NCBI GenBank assembly: GCA_944474755.1 | Contig: OX104117.1 | Span: 43,975,222 to 44,039,221, forward strand | Length of the DNA stretch: 64,000 nt | Source: Limnoperna fortunei | Lineage: Eukaryota; Mollusca; Bivalvia; Mytilida; Modiolidae | Direction: 5' to 3' | Part shown: piece by piece, positions 62,071 to 64,000 of the stretch | Layout of the letters: each line of letters opens with the position of its first letter | Position numbering within the stretch: position 1 is the first letter of the stretch | Made by a program: the position numbers and the translations under genes | The notes under the pieces: model-generated | What the model saw: only the letters and a program-made list of their open reading frames with translations | Told to the model about the DNA's origin: nothing | Database searches by the model: none

Positions 62071-63667
62071 CCTAATATAGCTGATATACTGCCCACTGGA
62101 TGTTAATAACTGGTCCTAATAAAGCTGATATACTGCCCACTGGATGTTAATAACTGGTCCTAATATAGCTGATATACTGCCCACTGGATGTTAATAACTG
62201 GTCCTAAAAGACTTGAAATACTGCCCACTGGATGTTAATAACTGGTCCTAAAAGACTTGAAATACTGCCCACTGGATGTTAATAGCTTGTCCTAATAAAC
62301 TTGATATACTGCCCACTGGATGTTAATAACTGGTCCTAATATAGCTGATATACTGCCCACTGGATGTTAATAGCTTGTCCTAATAAACTTGATATACTGC
62401 CCACTGGATGTTATTAACTGGTCCTAATATAGCTGATATACTGCCCACTGGATGTTAATAACTTGTCCTAATAAACTTGATATACTGCCCACTGGATGTT
62501 AATAACTGGTCCTAATATAGCTGATATACTGCCCACTGGATGTTAATAACTTGTCCTAATAAACTTGATATACTGCCCACTGGATGTTAATAACTGGTCC
62601 TAATATAGCTGATATACTGCCCACTGGATGTTAATAACTTGTCCTAATAAACTTGATATACTGCCCACTGGATGTTAATAACTGGTCCTAATATAGCTGA
62701 TATACTGCCCACTGGATGTTAATAACTGGTCCTAATAAACTTGATATACTGCCCACTGGATGTTAATAACTGGTCCTAATATAGCTGATATACTGCCCAC
62801 TGGATGTAATAACTGGCTCTAATATAGCTGATATACTGCCCACTGGATGTTAATAGTTGGTCATGAATATAGCTGATTTACTGCCCACTGGATGTTAATA
62901 ACTGGTCCTAATATAGCTGATATACTGCCCACTGGATTTTAATAATTAGTCCTAATATAGCTGATATACTGCCCATTGGATGTAAATAACTGGTCCTAAT
63001 ATGATAGCTGATATACTGCCCACTGGATGTTAATAGTTGGTCATGAATATAGCTGATTTACTGCCCACTGGATGTTAATAACTGGTCCTGAATATAGCTT
63101 ATATACTGCCTACTAAATGTTAATAACTGGCCCTGAATATAGCTGATATACTGCCCACTGGATATTAATAGCTTGTCCTTATAGCTGATATACTGCCCAC
63201 TGGATATTAATAGCTTGTCCTTATAGCTGATATACTGCCCACTGGATATTAATAGCTTGTCCTTATAGCTGATATACTGCCCACTGGATATTAATAGCTT
63301 GTCCTTATAGCTGATATACTGCCCACTGGATATTAATAGCTTGTCCTTATAGCTGATATACTGCCCACTGGATATTAATAGCTTGTCCTTATAGCTGATA
63401 TACTGCCCACTGGATATTAATAGCTTGTCCTTATAGCTGATATACTGCCCACTGGATATTAATAGCTTGTCCTTATAGCTGATATACTGCCCACTGGATA
63501 TTAATAGCTTGTCCTTATAGCTGATATACTGCCCACTGGATATTAATAGCTTGTCCTTATAGCTGATATACTGCCCACTGGATATTAATAGCTTGTCCTT
63601 ATAGCTGATATACTGCCCACTGGATATTAATAGCTTGTCCTTATAGCTGATATACTGCCCACTGGAT
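62071..63667. repeat. 44-bp minisatellite, array 4
   Basis: Same monomer family as arrays 1-3, mostly type A with interspersed AACTTGTCCTAATAAACTTG types. It gives way at 63,139 to a homogeneous sub-array of a shorter variant. It ends in GGATGTTAAGCAATC and the right flank. Confidence 0.95.
63139..63660. repeat. Homogenised 42-bp sub-array
   Basis: Twelve apparently identical 42-bp units (starts 63,139, 63,181 ... 63,601) and a partial one. The variant carries GGATATTAATAGC and a shortened CTTGTCCTTATAGC join. This is the youngest expansion in the family here. Confidence 0.95.
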
Positions 63668-63927
63668 GTTAAGCAATCATTCAGTCAATCAATTAATTAC
63701 CCATTACACGTTTCAATATAATCACCAGTTACAAGCAGTACATTTATAGCTATGGAAAACTTATTTAGCTCCCTGTCCGGTATTGACAATTTTCCTCCTG
63801 CAGGTCATGGTTTTTAACGGTTACTCCGGCTTTATCCCAAATTAAACTGGACGCTATAATACAGCCGAAAACAAGTATTTAAATTCCTCCTTTTTTCTTT
63901 CTTAACCTTTCAATTTTAAGGTCAATT
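63660..63927. repeat. Right flank of minisatellite cassette, copy B
   Basis: Matches 28,983-29,265 with few changes (GTTAAGCAATCATTCAGTCA, CCTGTCCGGTATTGACAATT, ATACAGCCGAAAACAAGTAT). Similarity stops at TCAATTAA near 63,928. Confidence 0.85.
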
Positions 63928-64000
63928 AATGCTGTTTGTATATAAGCTTGCAGGTCTTGCAAAAATGATGTATAATTGGTTTCAATTATAGCATTTAATT
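63928..64000. other. Window end, nothing recognised
   Basis: Unique sequence after the end of the shared flank. Confidence 0.4.

Overview
The window is AT-rich eukaryotic DNA, most likely from a bivalve mollusc. Evidence for that: tRNA-derived SINEs with the central block common in molluscan SINEs; many copies of the GTTATCTCCCTTG / AAGGGAGATAAC motif; tandem blocks with GGGCCCAAAAGGGGC cores; a TACCCCCCGCAAAC...GCACTTGTTT interspersed repeat; CR1/Jockey-like LINE remains; and a gene of the asteroid (ASTE1) family. There is no bacterial or phage content. The species assignment is inference.

Layout. 1-8.4 kb: intergenic, holding a SINE, a foldback repeat, old diverged duplications of the DNA upstream of the gene, a molluscan tandem repeat and a small MITE. 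8.48-10.23 kb: the one recognisable host gene, an ASTE1-like XPG/FEN-type nuclease, complete in length but carrying two single-base frameshifts that cancel each other. 9.58-26.6 kb: a 5,678-bp unit in three near-identical head-to-tail copies. Each unit holds the 3' third of ASTE1, SINEs, a 350-bp TIR element with a THAP-like relic, a 421-bp MITE with 9-bp target duplications, and a 44/45-bp minisatellite. The duplication junction fuses minisatellite to the middle of the ASTE1 coding region. 25.4-28.4 kb: the minisatellite expands. 29.3-33.26 kb: one arm of a large inverted repeat containing further repeats.

33.25-37.76 kb: a second, older copy of the ASTE1 locus. It has the upstream and downstream flanks in order but the gene is missing. 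A segment of about 24 kb then interrupts this copy. It holds a 5'-truncated LINE (38.16-41.75 kb, minus strand) inserted in another repeat, and the second inverted-repeat arm. That arm is itself split by a 17.9-kb array of a 1,338-bp unit (13 full copies plus 469 bp). The gene-less copy resumes at 61.88 kb with its own minisatellite and right flank, to about 63.93 kb.

Overall this is a dynamic gene-fragment and repeat locus, not a pathway or operon. The main points for follow-up are: the 1,338-bp array, whose outer ends look like transposon ends with a 4-bp target duplication; the minisatellite cassette that travels with conserved flanks; and the repeated copying and loss of ASTE1. Array copy numbers and some homopolymer frameshifts depend on assembly quality. 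All similarities were found by eye, so repeat boundaries are approximate unless an exact junction is described.
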